NCBI GenBank assembly: GCA_036403035.1
Contig: DASWRT010000409.1
Span: 1 to 15,241, forward strand
Origin: DASWRT01 sp036403035
Lineage (GTDB): Bacteria; Pseudomonadota; Alphaproteobacteria; ATCC43930; CGMCC-115725
Length of the DNA stretch: 15,241 bases
Direction: 5' to 3'
Under the pieces are notes generated by a model that made no database searches, was not told the DNA's origin, and saw only the letters and a list, made by a program, of their open reading frames with translations. Below are positions 1 to 6,267 of this stretch, piece after piece. The position numbers and the translations under genes were made by a program. Numbering within the stretch: the first letter of the stretch is position 1; each line of letters begins with the position of its first letter.

Positions 1-1241
1 AGCGCCGCGCCGTCGCGGCGGTGCGCGGCGCGCGTCCCGGCCAGCTCCGCCTCGCTCTTGCACGCCTTCGGCACGAGGCAGGGATCGGCGGCGCGGTGCA
101 GCGTCGCTTCCGCCGCGGTCAGCCGGTCGAGGACCCACGCCGCGGCCGAGCCCGGATCGGCCTGGACCTTCTTCTTCCCGGCGCCGAGCCGGTCGAGCGC
201 CTCGCCCAGCGCGGCGGGCGGGCGGACCGCGACGCCGTTGCCGAGATGGGCGGCAAGGCCGGGGACGAGCTTGCGGTCGTCGATGAAGAGGTCGACGGCG
301 CCGTCCTCGTCGCCGCTGACGATCGCGACGGAGAGCGGAAGCGGCGTCCGCGGCACGTCGCCGCCACGGATGTTGAGCAGCCATGCGATCGAGTCCGGCG
401 TGGTCAGCACGGCGGCGTCGACCCTGTCGCGCCGCAGGGATGCTGCGACCTCGCGGCGCTTGTCGGCGGCGGGCTTCCCGGCGAAGCGCTGATCGTGCGG
501 GAACACCGGCGCCAACGGCGCCGGCGGCCGGCCGGCCCAGGCTTCGTCGAGCGGGTTGCTGTCGAGCGGTTGCAGCTTGCCGCCGGCCCGCTCGGCGGCG
601 GCGCGGAGCCGCTCGATCTCGCCTGCCGTGTGCAGCCACGGGTCGTAGCCCAGGATCTCGCCGGGCCGGAGATTGGCGGCGACCCACTCGCCCGGCGGCT
701 GGTTGGTGATGTGGCGGATGTCGTAGAGGCTCGTGTCGACCTCGGCCCCGACCTGGAGCGTGTAGCGCCCGTCGACGAACACCGCCGCGCGCTCCGGCAG
801 GACCGCGGCGAGGCCGGCCGAACCGGTGAAGCCGGTCAGCCACGCGAGGCGCTGCGCGCAGGCCGGGACGTACTCGTTCTGGTGCTCGTCGGCGCGCGGC
901 ACCAGGAAGCCCTGGACGCCGCGGCGGGCGAGCGCGGCGCGCAGCGCGGCGAGCCGCTCGGCGGGCGACGGTTCGGCAGCGGAACCGGCGGATGCGGCCG
1001 CCGCCAGTTCGGCGGCGAACGCGACGAGCTGCGCCTTCAGGGCCGGCGAGACCTCGGGGGCGGCCAGCGCAGTCCAGCCGTCGGGATCGGCGACCGACGG
1101 CGGGGCCGCGAGCACGCCCTCGACGAGCGCGCGCAGCCCGGCGAGGTCATAGCGCGATCCCGCCTTCGCCAGCAGGCGCGCCAGCACCTCGTCGCCCTGG
1201 TAGGTCCCGCGGCATCCGGCGCCGTCGTCGTGCTTGTCCAT
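1..1241 (-). CDS. pepP: Xaa-Pro aminopeptidase (aminopeptidase P, M24 family), 5' part
   Basis: Cytoplasmic metallopeptidase that removes an N-terminal residue preceding proline. The first 413 codons are visible; the gene runs off the left edge. Residues about 94-230 form a creatinase-type N-terminal domain, with the family pattern GFLVPRADEHQNEY (111-124) and WLTGFTGSAG (134-143). Residues about 262-390 form the second creatinase-like domain. KACKSEAELAGTRAAHRRDG (392-411) is the typical entry into the M24 pita-bread catalytic domain. The metal ligands (two Asp, His, two Glu) lie outside the window, so activity cannot be judged. The ATG at 1241 has AGGAG eight bases upstream. The first ~90 residues precede the usual start of the family and look like a separate small helical domain. 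Family assignment is secure; the symbol is by family only. Confidence 0.93.
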   Translation of the reverse strand, partial: MDKHDDGAGCRGTYQGDEVLARLLAKAGSRYDLAGLRALVEGVLAAPPSVADPDGWTALAAPEVSPALKAQLVAFAAELAAAASAGSAAEPSPAERLAALRAALARRGVQGFLVPRADEHQNEYVPACAQRLAWLTGFTGSAGLAAVLPERAAVFVDGRYTLQVGAEVDTSLYDIRHITNQPPGEWVAANLRPGEILGYDPWLHTAGEIERLRAAAERAGGKLQPLDSNPLDEAWAGRPPAPLAPVFPHDQRFAGKPAADKRREVAASLRRDRVDAAVLTTPDSIAWLLNIRGGDVPRTPLPLSVAIVSGDEDGAVDLFIDDRKLVPGLAAHLGNGVAVRPPAALGEALDRLGAGKKKVQADPGSAAAWVLDRLTAAEATLHRAADPCLVPKACKSEAELAGTRAAHRRDGAA

Positions 1242-1334
1242 TCGGCCATCTCCTGCCTGTCCGGCAGCGAGGCTATGCGGCGGCAGAGGCAGACACAATC
1301 GCGGCTTTGGAAAATTCCCGCCCAGCCATGCAAT

Positions 1335-1344
1335 CGTTCGAACG
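1335..1344. promoter_or_regulatory. Perfect 10-bp palindrome in the pepP/DUF1127 divergent spacer
   Basis: CGTTCGAACG reads the same on both strands and sits about 100 bp upstream of each divergent start codon. It could be part of a regulator site, but a 10-bp palindrome alone is weak evidence. Confidence 0.25.
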
Positions 1345-1370
1345 CAGCCTTGCCGCGGAAACGCTGGCTC

Positions 1371-1387
1371 AAGTATCAGCGATACTT
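1371..1387. promoter_or_regulatory. Operator-like dyad upstream of the first DUF1127 gene
   Basis: AAGTATC-AGC-GATACTT is a perfect inverted repeat with 7-bp arms and a 3-bp spacer, AT-rich within very GC-rich DNA. It ends 57 bp before the ATG of the first DUF1127 gene. It lies immediately upstream of TATTGT (1391-1396), a possible -10 element, so a bound protein could control that promoter. The role as an operator is inferred; no cognate regulator is evident in the window. Confidence 0.4.
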
Positions 1388-1444
1388 ACCTATTGTGCAG
1401 CGCAAACGAAGTGCGCCGATGAATTTGTTTTGAGGAGAGCCATC

Positions 1445-1693
1445 ATGGCCACCATCGCAACCTTCTTCCAGGGCCTTGCCGGCCGCTATCAGGCGTGGCG
1501 GGATCGTGAGCGCGCCTATGCCGAGCTGAGCGCGCTCGACGACCGCACCCTCGCCGATATCGGCATCCGGCGCTCGGAGATCGAGTACGTGATCGCCGGG
1601 GCCCAGCCGGGCGAGGAGGCGTTCGCGCCGGCCGTCGCCGACGCCGTGCCGATGCCGGCGAACGCCAACGGCCGCGGCCGTCGCGCGGCCTGA
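1445..1693 (+). CDS. DUF1127 domain-containing small protein (first of a tandem pair)
   Basis: An 82-residue protein. Residues 15-50 carry the DUF1127 signature: YQAWRDRERAYAELSALDDR (15-34), then TLADIGIRRSEIEYVI (35-50). Such short Arg-rich proteins are common in alphaproteobacteria, where some are stress-induced and have been linked to RNA metabolism and phosphate or C/N balance; the biochemical role of this one is unknown. The C-terminal tail (51-82) is low-complexity Ala/Pro/Gly. AGGAG at 1433-1437 lies seven bases before the ATG, which fixes the start; the longer upstream frame is not needed. It is divergent from pepP and followed after 134 bp by a paralogue. A dyad sits upstream (1371-1387) and a long hairpin follows the stop (1715-1757). 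Confidence 0.92.
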   Translation: MATIATFFQGLAGRYQAWRDRERAYAELSALDDRTLADIGIRRSEIEYVIAGAQPGEEAFAPAVADAVPMPANANGRGRRAA

Positions 1694-1714
1694 TCGAGTT
1701 CCCGCCGAGGCCAT

Positions 1715-1757
1715 GCCGTCCTGCGCGTGCTGCGTTGCAACATTTGCGCGGGACGGC
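1715..1757 (+). other. Stable hairpin between the two DUF1127 genes
   Basis: The arms at 1715-1726 and 1746-1757 pair over 12 positions with a single G-U wobble. The 19-nt loop itself contains the palindrome GTTGCAAC (1734-1741). It begins 21 nt after the stop of the first DUF1127 gene and lacks a following T-run. It is therefore more likely an mRNA-stabilising, processing or attenuating element than a full intrinsic terminator. Confidence 0.45.
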
Positions 1758-1827
1758 GGCCGGCCGGTGGAGAATAGTCGGCGCTCCGACCACAGTTGAT
1801 TGGCCGACTTTCCGAGGACCTTTGGTC

Positions 1828-2091
1828 ATGCCGACGCTCGTTTTCGACCGTAATGACGCCGCCCCGGCCCGCTCCGCGGGTCCGGCTGCCCGCCTGTTCG
1901 CCGCCCTTGTCCGCTGGCACCACCGACGCGCGACCTATCGGCAACTGATGGCGCTCGACGACCGCCAGCTTGCCGATATCGGGTTGCAGCGCGGCGGCAT
2001 CGACACCTCCGCCTTCCTCGGCGATTTCGAGTACGGCTGGACGGTGCGCCCCACGGCGGCGAACGCCAACCACCCGTCGCGCGCCGCCTGA
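1828..2091 (+). CDS. DUF1127 domain-containing small protein (second of a tandem pair)
   Basis: An 87-residue paralogue of the preceding gene. The conserved block is YRQLMALDDRQLADIGLQRG (37-56), preceded by an Arg/His/Trp-rich helix (RLFAALVRWHHRRAT, 22-36). The first ~20 residues and the tail after residue 70 do not match the first copy, so the pair is divergent rather than freshly duplicated. The ATG at 1828 has GAGGA at 1814-1818, nine bases upstream. The gene may share a transcript with the first copy, because the 134-bp gap contains a hairpin but no clear promoter. It is closed off by a strong intrinsic terminator 26 bp after its stop. Function is unknown beyond family-level links to stress and RNA metabolism. 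Confidence 0.9.
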   Translation: MPTLVFDRNDAAPARSAGPAARLFAALVRWHHRRATYRQLMALDDRQLADIGLQRGGIDTSAFLGDFEYGWTVRPTAANANHPSRAA

Positions 2092-2095
2092 CGAC

Positions 2096-2108
2096 CTGAC
2101 GGCGTCAG
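2096..2108 (+). other. Short hairpin preceding the DUF1127 terminator
   Basis: CTGAC-GGC-GTCAG is a perfect 5-bp stem with a 3-nt loop lying five bases after the second DUF1127 stop. It is directly followed by the main terminator hairpin, giving two tandem stems at this 3' end. Confidence 0.35.
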
Positions 2109-2116
2109 CCTCGGAC

Positions 2117-2154
2117 CGGAAGCGGCGGCCGACCGGGCCGCCGCTTCCGTTTTC
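2117..2154 (+). terminator. Rho-independent terminator after the DUF1127 pair
   Basis: A perfect 14-bp GC-rich stem (2117-2130 with 2136-2149) has a 5-nt loop (GACCG) and is followed directly by TTTT (2150-2153). On the minus strand there is no T-run on the other side, so it should act for the plus-strand DUF1127 transcript and not for the convergent small gene ending at 2158. Confidence 0.85.
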
Positions 2155-2157
2155 GGG

Positions 2158-2439
2158 TCACGCGCCGTCGCCGCTCCCGGCCGGCACGGCGGCCTGTGCC
2201 GCCGAAGGCGCGGCGGCGCAGCGGCCGGCGGTGCAGCGGCCGTGCAGCTTCTCGATCAGCGTGAATTGCTGCGGGTAGAGGTTCTGCGGCCGGTTTCCGT
2301 GGAGCACCTCGGTCATGCCGATCACGAGATTGCGCTCGGCGATCGTGAGGCAGGTGCAGCCGCTTCGCAGGCGGTCGAGCATCAGGCCGAGGAGTTGGAG
2401 TTCGTCGGGCTTCAGCATGTCGTGAAAAATCGCGGACAC
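2158..2439 (-). CDS. Small four-cysteine protein of unknown function downstream of prmA
   Basis: A 93-residue protein that I do not recognise. Residues 9-66 look like a compact, mostly helical domain with natural-looking composition (KPDELQLLGLMLDRLRSG, 10-27). Four cysteines occur as CxC (28, 30) and Cx4C (69, 74), a spacing that could bind a metal or form disulfides; this is inference. The tail from about 75 is Ala/Gly-rich. The GTG at 2439 lies only 12 nt after the prmA stop, pointing to an operon with prmA. The alternative ATG at 2418 would give 86 residues; neither start has a strong ribosome-binding site. No membrane segment or signal peptide is visible. Tight spacing and coherent composition support a real gene. 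Confidence 0.65.
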   Translation of the reverse strand: MSAIFHDMLKPDELQLLGLMLDRLRSGCTCLTIAERNLVIGMTEVLHGNRPQNLYPQQFTLIEKLHGRCTAGRCAAAPSAAQAAVPAGSGDGA

Positions 2440-2451
2440 TATCCGCCGTCG

Positions 2452-3402
2452 CTAACACCGGTCCGGCTGCAATGTCGCACCGTCATCGGCGCCGCGGCCG
2501 ACGACCAGCGTATGCCAGCCGCCGATCGCATAGCGGCGGCGCAGCGTCAATCCCTGCGCCCGGTGCGCCGCCAGCACGAAACGCTCCTGCCGCGCCAGCA
2601 GCCCGGACAGGATCGCGACGCCGCCCGGCGCGAGCGCGGCGCGCAGATCCGGCGCCATCCGCGCCAGCGGCCGGGCCAGGATGTTCGCGAACACGAGATC
2701 GTACGGACGTCCGGCGCGCACCGCGCGGTCGGCGTAGCCGTCGCTCCACCGCACCCGGACGGCGCCGGCCGCGCCGTTGACCCGGACATTGGTGCGGGCG
2801 ACGCGGACCGACCCGGCGTCGATGTCGCACGCCAGCACCGGCCGCCCGCGCCAGACCCGCGACGCGGCGAGCGCGAGGATCCCGGTCCCGGTACCCATGT
2901 CGAGAACGCGCCGCGGGCGCAGTCCCCGCTTCGCGAGCCCGTCCAGCGCAAGCAGGCAGCCGCGCGTCGTCGCGTGCTCGCCGGTGCCGAACGCGGTGGC
3001 GGCGTCGATCCGCAGGCCGATCAGCCCCGGCGGCACGCCGCGGCCGGCGACATGCGAGCCGTAGATGTAGAAGCGGCCCGCGCGGAGCGGCGGAAAGCTC
3101 TCCTGGTTCTCGGCGAGCCAGTCGCGCGGCGGCAGCGGCTCGACCGTCAGCCCGGCGGCGAGGTCGACGGCGGCGCCCGCCATCGCGCCGGCCAGCATCA
3201 GCGCGCCGCGCAGCGCCGCCGCGTCCGGCGCCGCCTCCGCGAAACCCTCGACCCGCCACGCGCCGCCGGGCTCCGTCTCGAAGGCGCTGATCGCCGCGCC
3301 CGGCGCCGCGCTCTCCATCGCCTGCGCCGCCGCCTCGGCCGCAGCCTCGTCCGGCGCCTCGACGAGGAGGTGCCAGAGCGTCGCGCCGGTCCTCGCCGTC
3401 AC
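2452..3402 (-). CDS. prmA: Ribosomal protein L11 methyltransferase
   Basis: A SAM-dependent methyltransferase that modifies ribosomal protein L11; 316 residues, close to family length. An N-terminal substrate-recognition region (about 1-100) precedes the Rossmann methyltransferase domain. The diagnostic motifs are present: AFGTGEHATT (137-146), SAM motif I VLDMGTGTGILALAA (166-180), acidic CDID (192-195), and the NILA motif (240-243). The start is GTG at 3402, overlapping the TGA of the upstream DUF2817 gene by four bases (GTGA). There is no good Shine-Dalgarno, so translation is probably coupled to the upstream gene. The frame stays open far upstream but that portion is antisense-like composition, not a fusion. 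The small cysteine protein follows after 12 nt. Confidence 0.95.
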   Translation of the reverse strand: MTARTGATLWHLLVEAPDEAAAEAAAQAMESAAPGAAISAFETEPGGAWRVEGFAEAAPDAAALRGALMLAGAMAGAAVDLAAGLTVEPLPPRDWLAENQESFPPLRAGRFYIYGSHVAGRGVPPGLIGLRIDAATAFGTGEHATTRGCLLALDGLAKRGLRPRRVLDMGTGTGILALAASRVWRGRPVLACDIDAGSVRVARTNVRVNGAAGAVRVRWSDGYADRAVRAGRPYDLVFANILARPLARMAPDLRAALAPGGVAILSGLLARQERFVLAAHRAQGLTLRRRYAIGGWHTLVVGRGADDGATLQPDRC

Positions 3403-4499
3403 GATGCGGCCAGCCCGTCGAGAGCCCGCCGCTGCGCGTCCGCCCCCTGCTCGAACAGCATCGACTTCCAGTCGTCGCGGTCGCAATAGAGCGCATCGCG
3501 GATCTGCGCCTTGATCCGCCGCCCCTCCGGGCTCGCCGGATCGCCGTGGAGGTGCAGCCAGTTGTCGGCGCGGAGCGCATCGGCGACCTGCTGGAGCGGC
3601 AGCGTGCCGAACTCCAGGGCCATCCCGGTGAACTCGATGCCGGCGCCGACGGCGAGCATGCGTTCCAACGCCGACAGCATGTCGCCGCTCAAGTCGGCGG
3701 AGGTCGAGGACCCGAGCAAAGGCGAGGTGACGCGCTCCTCGCCGTACCAGCGCCGGGCACGGGCGAGCGCGGCGCTGCCGTCGCGATGCATCACGATCGC
3801 CTCGCCGTAACCGTATGGGCCAAGCCCCGTGTGAAAATCGATCACCGCGACGCTGCGGCGGTCCCGCAAATGCTCGTCGACGATGCGCTCCACCGTCCGC
3901 CGCGACCAGGTCGGCGCGGCGCCGCCGAAGAACACCCCGTCGGGATGCGTGTACTGGCCGCCGCTGAGCGCCTTCTGCAAGGCAGCCGCGCCGTGGCGCA
4001 GGGCATAGGCTTCGAGCACCGCTTGCGCAGCCGCCCGGCTCGCCTCCGACCAGTCGCGCGGGCAGATCGCGTCGGCAAGCTCGTCGTAGCCGGGGTTCCG
4101 CGGCAGCGGCGCCGCGAAGTCGACGAAGTTGCGGTTGAGGTCGACGTTCTCGTGCGTCACCCGGCGGAGCCATGCGAAGCCGTGCGGATTGATCGCGTGC
4201 ACCGCGAGGAGCGCCGTGCCGGCGGGCAGCGTCGCGGCGGCGAGTCCGCTCTCGAACCAGCCGACCTGGATGCCGGACCCGGCGAACCCCTCGACGCCGT
4301 GCGTCGACGAGAACGTGACCAGCACCCGGCTCGCCTCGCGCGGACCGAGCCACGCGGTATCGGTGGTCAGCGCCTCGCCCGCCGGCCCGGGCGCCGGGTG
4401 ATCATACTTGCCGAGGACCGCCCCCGCCGCCGTCGCGGCCTCGCGGAACCGCCGCCGCGCCTCGGTGTAGTCCGCCGGGAAATAGCCCGCCTCGCGCAT
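3399..4499 (-). CDS. DUF2817 family protein (M14 carboxypeptidase-like zinc metallohydrolase)
   Basis: A 366-residue protein with the DUF2817 pattern related to zinc carboxypeptidases and succinylglutamate-desuccinylase-like enzymes. Likely zinc ligands are H67 and E70 in SSTHGVEG (64-71) and H223 in DFHTGLG (221-227). LNRNF (121-125) supplies the substrate-binding Arg and Asn. E296 in ALEFGT (294-299) is the likely catalytic glutamate. All key residues are present, so it should be an active peptidase or amidohydrolase; the substrate is unknown. No signal peptide is seen, so it is probably cytoplasmic. The ATG at 4499 has GGGAG (4508-4512) eight bases upstream. It is first in an operon with prmA, overlapping it by 4 nt, and is divergent from the hemerythrin gene. 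Confidence 0.88.
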   Translation of the reverse strand: MREAGYFPADYTEARRRFREAATAAGAVLGKYDHPAPGPAGEALTTDTAWLGPREASRVLVTFSSTHGVEGFAGSGIQVGWFESGLAAATLPAGTALLAVHAINPHGFAWLRRVTHENVDLNRNFVDFAAPLPRNPGYDELADAICPRDWSEASRAAAQAVLEAYALRHGAAALQKALSGGQYTHPDGVFFGGAAPTWSRRTVERIVDEHLRDRRSVAVIDFHTGLGPYGYGEAIVMHRDGSAALARARRWYGEERVTSPLLGSSTSADLSGDMLSALERMLAVGAGIEFTGMALEFGTLPLQQVADALRADNWLHLHGDPASPEGRRIKAQIRDALYCDRDDWKSMLFEQGADAQRRALDGLAAS

Positions 4500-4569
4500 C
4501 GCCGTCGCTCCCGCCGCCTTTCGTCGCCGACACGCGATTTAGCGCGGGCCGTGCACGGCTGGCAACGAT

Positions 4570-4642
4570 CCGGACGGGCGGACGGGGCTCCTCTACGCCG
4601 CAACCTGCCGAGGCGTGGCCGCGGTCCCGTCCGTGCGCCCGG
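4570..4642. repeat. Long imperfect inverted repeat in the DUF2817/hemerythrin divergent spacer
   Basis: The arms 4570-4586 and 4626-4642 match at 14 of 17 positions. They enclose 39 bp containing a further short stem (ACGCC 4595-4599 with GGCGT 4612-4616). It lies upstream of the hemerythrin promoter, so if transcribed it belongs to the leader of DUF2817-prmA on the minus strand. High GC content makes chance pairing more likely. Confidence 0.35.
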
Positions 4643-4652
4643 CGCGAGAACC

Positions 4653-4677
4653 GGAACAGCGTCTCCGGCGGGTCGTT
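4653..4677 (+). promoter_or_regulatory. EcfG (ECF15) general-stress-type promoter of the hemerythrin gene
   Basis: A -35 GGAAC (4653-4657) and a -10 CGTT (4674-4677) are separated by exactly 16 bp. This matches the consensus known for EcfG/SigT-type sigma factors of alphaproteobacteria. It lies 43 bp before the ATG of the hemerythrin-like gene on the same strand, implying a leader of roughly 35 nt. The sigma factor and its PhyR/NepR partners are not in the window. Confidence 0.72.
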
Positions 4678-4720
4678 TGAAAGGCGTTCCCATCACAACG
4701 CAAGCGAGCCGGGTAGCGCC

Positions 4721-5173
4721 ATGGACCTTTGGCAATTCATCAAGAACGACCACCAGAACGTCGACCAGATCTTCGAGCAGATCCTCAAGGAAGGCGACGG
4801 CGCGATCAGCCGCGACCAGCTCTTCGCGCAGCTCAGGCGGGAGCTGGAGGCGCACACCAAGATCGAGGAGGACGTCTTCTATCCGGCGCTGGAGCAGCAT
4901 CAGGATCTGCGCGAGATGGCCGGGCACGCGCGCCGCGAGCATGGCGAGGTGAAGCAGATGCTCAAGGACCTGTCGCTGGGCAAAGCGACGGGCGCCGAGT
5001 GGATGAGCCGGTTCGAGAAGCTGAAGGAGAGCGTCCAGCACCACGTCCGCGAGGAGGAGGACAAGATCATCCCGGCCGCGCAGAAAGCGATCGACGGGCA
5101 GAAAGCTGCCGAACTCCTGCGTGCGATGGAGCATGACAAGATCGCCGCGCTGAAGGCGGCAGCGGCGGGCTGA
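4721..5173 (+). CDS. Hemerythrin HHE-domain protein
   Basis: A 150-residue, all-helical cytoplasmic protein with the hemerythrin-like cation-binding fold, expected to carry a non-haem di-iron (or other metal) site for oxygen, NO or redox sensing or detoxification. Candidate ligands follow the family spacing: H11 (NDHQNV), H45 and E49 (HTKIEEDVFYPAL), H74 (REHGEVKQM), H108 and E112 (HHVREEED). No extra domain is fused to it. The ATG at 4721 is the first Met of a complete domain; the Shine-Dalgarno is weak. It stands alone, divergent from DUF2817-prmA and convergent with lysR. The GGAAC-N16-CGTT promoter 43 bp upstream suggests induction in the general stress response. Confidence 0.9.
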   Translation: MDLWQFIKNDHQNVDQIFEQILKEGDGAISRDQLFAQLRRELEAHTKIEEDVFYPALEQHQDLREMAGHARREHGEVKQMLKDLSLGKATGAEWMSRFEKLKESVQHHVREEEDKIIPAAQKAIDGQKAAELLRAMEHDKIAALKAAAAG

Positions 5174-5227
5174 CCGTCAGGCCATAAGGGGGACCGGACC
5201 GGCAGTTTAGCGTCGCCGTTCGGTCCT

Positions 5228-5243
5228 CCGGAATCCCTTCCGG
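5228..5243. other. Small hairpin 3' of the hemerythrin gene
   Basis: CCGGAA-TCCC-TTCCGG is a 6-bp stem with a tetraloop in the convergent spacer. No T-run follows, so a terminator role is only possible. Confidence 0.25.
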
Positions 5244-5270
5244 CAGGCGAAGCCGTGTGGATCGAACACA

Positions 5271-5290
5271 AGCGAGCGCCTGGGCTCGCT
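5271..5290 (-). terminator. Hairpin at the 3' end of lysR (weak terminator candidate)
   Basis: AGCGAGC and GCTCGCT form a 7-bp stem around a 6-nt loop, reaching the last base of the lysR stop codon. On the minus strand it is followed by TGTGTT, a poor U-tract, so termination efficiency is uncertain. Confidence 0.35.
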
Positions 5291-6216
5291 CATAGCCGCG
5301 GTACGACTGTCTGCTTCTCCTCCCCGCCCCAGGCCGCGGGAAACTGTCGGGCCATGGCGAGGAAGGGAGGAAGAGCCGGGTTGTCGCTGCCCTGCCGCCA
5401 TGCCAGGAAGAGTTCGACGGGCCGCGCCGCTTCCATCCGGACAGGGCGTAGAACGACGCCCTCGAAGCGCAGACTTGCGGCGGCCTCGGGTACCAGGGCC
5501 GCGCCGAGCCCGGCCCGGACCAGGGCGAGGATCGAGTGGATCTGGCTGATATGCTGCACGTAATGCGGCGCCACGCCGGCCGTACTGAAGACTGCGGCAA
5601 CCAGATCGTAGAAGTACCGCGACTCGTACGGCGAATACATGACGAAAGGCTGCCGGTCGAAGTCGCCGAGCGTCAGGAGAGGCGCGGCGGCGAGCGTATG
5701 GTCGGCGGGCAGCGCCGCGAGAAGCGGCTCGCGCACGACGCAGACCGACTCCAACTCCCGATGAACCGGCGGACGCAGGAGACCCGCATCGATCCGCTGT
5801 GATGCCAGCGCCTCCAACTGGTCGGCGGTGACCATTTCGCGAAGGACGAGGTCGACGCCGGGCAGGCGGTTGCGCGCCGCGGTGATCAGTTGCGGCAGGA
5901 AGCTATAGCCGGCTGCGGCGGTGAAGCCGATCGTCACCTCTCCCGCCTCGCCGCGCGCGATCCGCCGCGTCGCCACGGTCGCACTCTCGGCCAAGCGCAA
6001 GATGCGGCGCGCCTCCGGGAGGAACGTGCGGCCCGCCGGCGTCAGGCGGACGATACGGCTCGTCCGCTCCAGGAGCGGCACGCCGAGGATACGCTCCAGC
6101 AGTTGAATCTGCCGGCTGAGCGGCGGCTGCGTCATATGGAGGCGCTCGGCGGCGCGGCCGAAATGCAATTCCTCGGCGGCGGCGACGAAGCAGCGGAGCT
6201 GGCTGAACTCAAACAT
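5290..6216 (-). CDS. LysR-type transcriptional regulator, likely of the divergent gudD operon
   Basis: A 308-residue regulator of normal family length. Residues 1-60 form the winged helix-turn-helix: FVAAAEELHFGRAAERLHMT (10-29), then QPPLSRQIQLLERILGVPLL (30-49). A linker helix and a two-lobed periplasmic-binding-like effector domain (about 90-295) follow. The ATG at 6216 fits the family N-terminus; a TTG at 6261 would add 15 atypical residues. It is divergent from gudD across 326 bp holding a T-N11-A dyad and back-to-back promoter-like boxes, the classic layout for a LysR protein that controls its neighbour and itself. The effector is probably glucarate, galactarate or a pathway intermediate; that is inference from context. 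Confidence 0.92.
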   Translation of the reverse strand: MFEFSQLRCFVAAAEELHFGRAAERLHMTQPPLSRQIQLLERILGVPLLERTSRIVRLTPAGRTFLPEARRILRLAESATVATRRIARGEAGEVTIGFTAAAGYSFLPQLITAARNRLPGVDLVLREMVTADQLEALASQRIDAGLLRPPVHRELESVCVVREPLLAALPADHTLAAAPLLTLGDFDRQPFVMYSPYESRYFYDLVAAVFSTAGVAPHYVQHISQIHSILALVRAGLGAALVPEAAASLRFEGVVLRPVRMEAARPVELFLAWRQGSDNPALPPFLAMARQFPAAWGGEEKQTVVPRL

Positions 6217-6237
6217 CGATGCCGTTTCGGTATTAAT

Positions 6238-6267
6238 CGATGCTCTGTTTAGCTTAGACAAGCATCG
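6238..6267. promoter_or_regulatory. LysR-type binding dyad in the lysR-gudD spacer
   Basis: Outer arms CGATGCT (6238-6244) and AGCATCG (6261-6267) are perfect inverted repeats. Inside lies TGTTTAGCTTAGACA (6246-6260), a partly symmetrical T-N11-A box of the kind bound by LysR proteins (10 of 15 positions agree with its own reverse complement). It overlaps the proposed -35 boxes of both divergent promoters. Confidence 0.6.

Noticed and set aside
1357..1383. A possible EcfG promoter (GGAAA-N18-CGAT) before the first DUF1127 gene
   Set aside because: Both boxes carry a mismatch and the spacer is longer than in the perfect site upstream of the hemerythrin gene; not strong enough to annotate.
21..1433. 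A 470-codon plus-strand frame opposite the aminopeptidase
   Set aside because: Its product is Arg, Gly and Ala-rich with no recognisable domain. The minus strand carries clear creatinase-type motifs, so this is an antisense shadow of high GC3.
1694..1827. Cuckoo/CcsR-type small RNA expected near DUF1127 genes
   Set aside because: The characteristic CUCCUCC-rich loops are absent; only a generic hairpin is seen.
2452..4353. A continuous 633-codon frame suggesting a fusion protein ending in PrmA
   Set aside because: The part upstream of 3402 is out-of-frame shadow of the DUF2817 gene with Arg and Ala-rich composition; the GTG start of prmA fits its family length.
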